This document shows positions 61,551 to 64,000 of a stretch of 64,000 nucleotides of DNA, piece after piece. The notes under the pieces were generated by a model. That model made no database searches, was not told where the DNA came from, and saw only the letters and a list, made by a program, of their open reading frames with translations. This DNA comes from Fontibacillus phaseoli. Its GTDB lineage: Bacteria > Bacillota > Bacilli > Paenibacillales > Paenibacillaceae. Numbering within the stretch: the stretch's first letter is position 1; the number at the start of each line of letters is the position of its first letter. Location: NCBI RefSeq assembly GCF_003337355.1, contig NZ_QPJW01000007.1, positions 1 through 64,000 of the forward strand. The letters are read 5' to 3'. The position numbers and the translations under genes are program-made.

Positions 61551-62279
61551 TTAAAGACTCAATTCGGTATAAAAGCTGACGATGTCGCCGCGCGTGACCG
61601 ATTGCGAAAATTCGATGCTCCGCCCTTCCGTATCATAGGCGACCGTTTCCAGTAAAATGCAGGCGCTTTCGTTTTGGATCTTTAAAAGCCGGCTCTCCAT
61701 CTCGTCGCTGATCGCAATCCGGGTATACTGGCTCGCTTTATGCAGCTGGATCGAGTAAATGTCCTCCAAAATTTGATACAGGGATACATTTTCATTCATG
61801 TACTTCTCGATGCCCTGGCAATAACGGTACGGAATTTGCGAAAGTTCGATGGCGACCGGAATCCCGTCGGCCAGCCGCAATCTTTTCAGCGAGAAAAGCA
61901 TTTCGTCCCCCGACAGATTCAACGCCTTCGCCACCGAAGAGGTTGCCGGCACCATCTTCATGTCCAGCGTCTGCGTCGTCGGTTTCATCCCGATATCAAG
62001 CATCGCTTTGGAAAAGCTGTTGAACGTAAAATCCATCCGGATTTTCTTGTTGGATACAAACGTGCCGGCCCCGACCGTCCGTTCCACGAAGCCTTCCCTC
62101 TCCAGCAGCGAAAGGGCGTGCCTGGCCGTCATCCGGCTGATTTTGTGCCGTTCCGCGAGATCGCGTTCGGACGGAAGCTTGTCTCCCTGCTTGAGCTTGC
62201 CGCTCTCGATGTCCTCCACGATCATTTCCTTCAACTTCTTGTAAAAAGGCACGGATTCCTCCGTTTCAAAATTTTTCAT
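61551..62279 (-). CDS. GntR family (HutC/FrlR-type) repressor
   Basis: 242 residues: N-terminal winged helix (LPSERDLAERHKISRMTARHALSLLEREGFV, about 36-66) and a C-terminal UTRA effector domain (about 85-240, ending SVTRGDIVSFYTELSL). The family senses sugar phosphates or modified amino acids. It lies directly upstream of the fructosamine operon on the same strand and very likely binds the GGTATATACC palindromes between the two. Confidence 0.92.
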   Translation of the reverse strand: MKNFETEESVPFYKKLKEMIVEDIESGKLKQGDKLPSERDLAERHKISRMTARHALSLLEREGFVERTVGAGTFVSNKKIRMDFTFNSFSKAMLDIGMKPTTQTLDMKMVPATSSVAKALNLSGDEMLFSLKRLRLADGIPVAIELSQIPYRYCQGIEKYMNENVSLYQILEDIYSIQLHKASQYTRIAISDEMESRLLKIQNESACILLETVAYDTEGRSIEFSQSVTRGDIVSFYTELSL

Positions 62280-62383
62280 AAGGTCTACCTCTTAAATTTA
62301 ATCATAGTATGAGTCCTATTCCATTATATGGAGGGTTCGAAATAAAGTCCATGGCCCCTGCCGTTTTCTCCCCCTCCGTGCAA

Positions 62384-63127
62384 TTACTTCAATTCGAACC
62401 CTCGCCGCCGCAAAAACTCCCGCATATGAAGCCGGGCGGGCTGGGCAAGCTTCTCAGCCATCAACACGGACCATGGCGTATCCTTCACTCCGCCGGTCCG
62501 CTCCCTGAGGTACTTCACCATTACTTCATCGTATTGCTCCACGCCGTTTTCCGAACGCTCGCGGTCATACTCGTTCCAATGCAGCACCGCTTGCTGAGGC
62601 AGGCGCGGGCGGTGGCCCGGCTCCTGGTCGGGATAACCGACGCACATCCCGAACACGGGATATGCCAACTCCGGGAGGTCAAGCAGTTCGGCGACTTCCT
62701 CGCTCCGATTGCGGATTCCGCCGATGTAGACGATACCGAGCCCGAGCGATTCTGCGGCGACAGCCGCATTCTGGGCCGCCAGCGCCGCGTCGACCGTAGC
62801 CACGATAAAATTCTCCGTCGTGTCCTCATAGGTTTCCTGCTCCGGCAGATGCCGCTCCGCGGCGGACTTCAATCGGGACAGGTCTCCGCACCAGACGAGG
62901 AAAACCGGGCATTCCCCAATGTAGCTTTGATGTCCGCAAAGCTCCTCCAGCTTGTCCTTCCGTGCCTGATCGGTGACCGCGATCACGCTGAACGCCTGGA
63001 CATTGCTTGAGCTGGATGCCATCTGGGCCGCCCCTACGATATCCTCAATCTGCTCCCGGGTAACCGGCTGCGCGGTGTATTTCCGAATCGAGCGGTGATT
63101 TTTAAGCTGCGCGATGACGTCATTCAT
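62384..63127 (-). CDS. nfrA: NADPH-dependent nitroreductase/flavin reductase (NfrA-like)
   Basis: 247 residues of the nitroreductase family. HRSIRKYTAQPV at the N-terminus and SSSSNVQAF (about 38-46) bind FMN, and GLGIVYIGGIRN and CVGYPDQEPGHRPRLP (about 160-175) are typical of the NfrA/FRP group. It reduces flavins, quinones or nitro compounds with NADPH. GGAGTGAATAAGGA precedes the ATG. Confidence 0.9.
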   Translation of the reverse strand: MNDVIAQLKNHRSIRKYTAQPVTREQIEDIVGAAQMASSSSNVQAFSVIAVTDQARKDKLEELCGHQSYIGECPVFLVWCGDLSRLKSAAERHLPEQETYEDTTENFIVATVDAALAAQNAAVAAESLGLGIVYIGGIRNRSEEVAELLDLPELAYPVFGMCVGYPDQEPGHRPRLPQQAVLHWNEYDRERSENGVEQYDEVMVKYLRERTGGVKDTPWSVLMAEKLAQPARLHMREFLRRRGFELK

Positions 63128-63134
63128 TCCTTAT

Positions 63135-63389
63135 TCACTCCAAACGTCTTAATATAAATTGTACCGCTTGCGCAAGATAGGTTTCCGAAAAGTCTTCCCG
63201 GATATCCGTAAGTTGTTCCAGTCCCTTTAATATAACCACTAGTTTTATTATCAAACTTTCATCTCCGGCGCGCAAGGTCTTCAACTTGAACACCGGAATG
63301 CTGGCGATGGGGACAGCCAGCAAAAAACATCCGGAATCATGCAAGCAACCGGTAACTTGGCGTTGTTGACTTGCGACCGACAACTCCAT
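63135..63389 (-). CDS. Possible small protein, doubtful
   Basis: An 84-codon frame with a protein-like C-terminal half (amphipathic helices ending FSETYLAQAVQFILRRLE) lies 7 bp upstream of the nitroreductase gene on the same strand. There is no ribosome binding site at its ATG and no recognised family. It may be chance or a remnant. Confidence 0.22.
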   Translation of the reverse strand: MELSVASQQRQVTGCLHDSGCFLLAVPIASIPVFKLKTLRAGDESLIIKLVVILKGLEQLTDIREDFSETYLAQAVQFILRRLE

Positions 63390-63494
63390 CCGGGAGCAAA
63401 GTCTTATTTACGGCCCCATTACTCCTGGTTTGGCGGTCCTGGGGAAACTAATGCTTTTTCCGGAACGTCTATATGTTGAAAGGGAGGTTATCTC

Positions 63495-64000
63495 ATGAGG
63501 GTCAAACAAATTGCGGTTGTTCTGCTAGCTTCTTCCCTTCTTCTGAGCGCCTGCGGTAACCATAAAGACAGCGAATCCAGCACGTATGCCGAATCCGGCA
63601 ATAACCCGAAAACAAACAGCCGGGAGATCATCGACAAAGGGGATTTAAACGATTTGTCCGGCAGTTTGAACGGATCCCAAATGCAGCCGGACGGTTCGGG
63701 TTCAGCCCCCGACGGTGGAACAACCTCAGAAACCGATTCAAGTGAGGGTGATCCGCCCTTGGACAAGGAAATGAAGGGGACGGCCGGACAGCTGTACAGC
63801 CTTGCTTTTCATGCCATGTTTGAGATGGATGAAGGTTTGAATTCCGACATGAAGTACATTGCTATCGATTTCAGCGAAATGACGCAACTAACGGAACAAG
63901 ATAAAACCTACATTTTGGCCTCCTTCGATTCCTATGGGGTGGAAGTCCGGGACGCAGCCTTTGATGAGCTAAAACAGGAAGAAGGCTTCAAGGACAAAAT
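63495..64000 (+). CDS. Putative lipoprotein, cut by the window end
   Basis: The ATG at 63495 follows AGGGAGGTT. A lipoprotein signal (MRVKQIAVVLLASSLLLSAC) anchors the protein outside the membrane. A low-complexity Ser/Asp/Gly-rich linker spans about residues 25-95, then a more ordered region begins (TAGQLYSLAFHAMFEMDEGL...). At least 168 residues are present without a stop. No family is recognised. Confidence 0.8.
   Translation, partial: MRVKQIAVVLLASSLLLSACGNHKDSESSTYAESGNNPKTNSREIIDKGDLNDLSGSLNGSQMQPDGSGSAPDGGTTSETDSSEGDPPLDKEMKGTAGQLYSLAFHAMFEMDEGLNSDMKYIAIDFSEMTQLTEQDKTYILASFDSYGVEVRDAAFDELKQEEGFKDK

Overview
The window looks like a chromosomal segment of a mid-GC Bacillota bacterium, most likely Paenibacillus or a close relative. 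The reasons are strong GGAGG-type ribosome binding sites with frequent GTG/TTG starts, many U-tailed hairpin terminators, Bacillus-type families (CcdC, YdjO, Csp, DUF2292, ThiXYZ, heterodimeric ABC exporter, Frl enzymes), and TPP and cobalamin riboswitches. This placement comes from gene content and was not tested by a search.

Region 1 (1-5.8 kb) is AT-rich and unlike the rest. It holds a two-helix membrane peptide, a frameshifted secreted protein, a complete IS630-type element, a second secreted protein with a homopolymer-sensitive start, and a decayed tyrosine recombinase beside the 3' end of tRNA-Thr(CGT). It reads as one end of a degenerating tRNA-borne island. Region 2 (6-12 kb) is an ECF-type importer operon (S, duplicated ATPase, T) with a PHP hydrolase and a thiamine-binding-like MTH1187 protein, divergent from an RpiR regulator. 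Region 3 (12-19 kb) is a ribonucleotide reductase locus. Class III nrdDG lies behind a promoter with two NrdR-like boxes 32 bp apart, a cobalamin riboswitch and a possible leader peptide/attenuator. Class Ia nrdA and nrdB follow.

Region 4 (19-34 kb) holds AraC and LysR regulators, a short-chain dehydrogenase, a DUF4272 protein, a methyltransferase relic, a heterodimeric ABC exporter with an AAA ATPase, and a metal P-type ATPase operon. That operon has an FNR/CRP-type box at about -41.5 and a frameshifted Crp/Fnr gene. Region 5 (34-46 kb) has a second dehydrogenase, NAD(P)HX repair enzyme Nnr with a sharp internal GC jump, a sulfate importer (sbp-cysT-cysW-DUF2292, no ATPase gene) behind a long candidate attenuator, and an in-frame Rrf2 regulator/6-phosphogluconolactonase fusion.

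Region 6 (46-56 kb) contains a membrane diguanylate cyclase, cold-shock genes, a TPP-riboswitch-controlled thiamine-precursor ABC operon, an HD-GYP protein, a TatD hydrolase, an ArsR-DUF2087 regulator and a secreted tandem CBM21 protein. Region 7 (56-62 kb) is a fructosamine (Amadori product) operon: GntR, deglycase, PfkB-type kinase, NhaC-family carrier and amidohydrolase. Its promoter is flanked by three copies of one palindromic operator. A nitroreductase and the 5' part of a lipoprotein gene close the window. Long spacers at 17.6, 22, 35, 43.9 and 53.9 kb are filled with short GGA...TCC palindromes that recur between loci.
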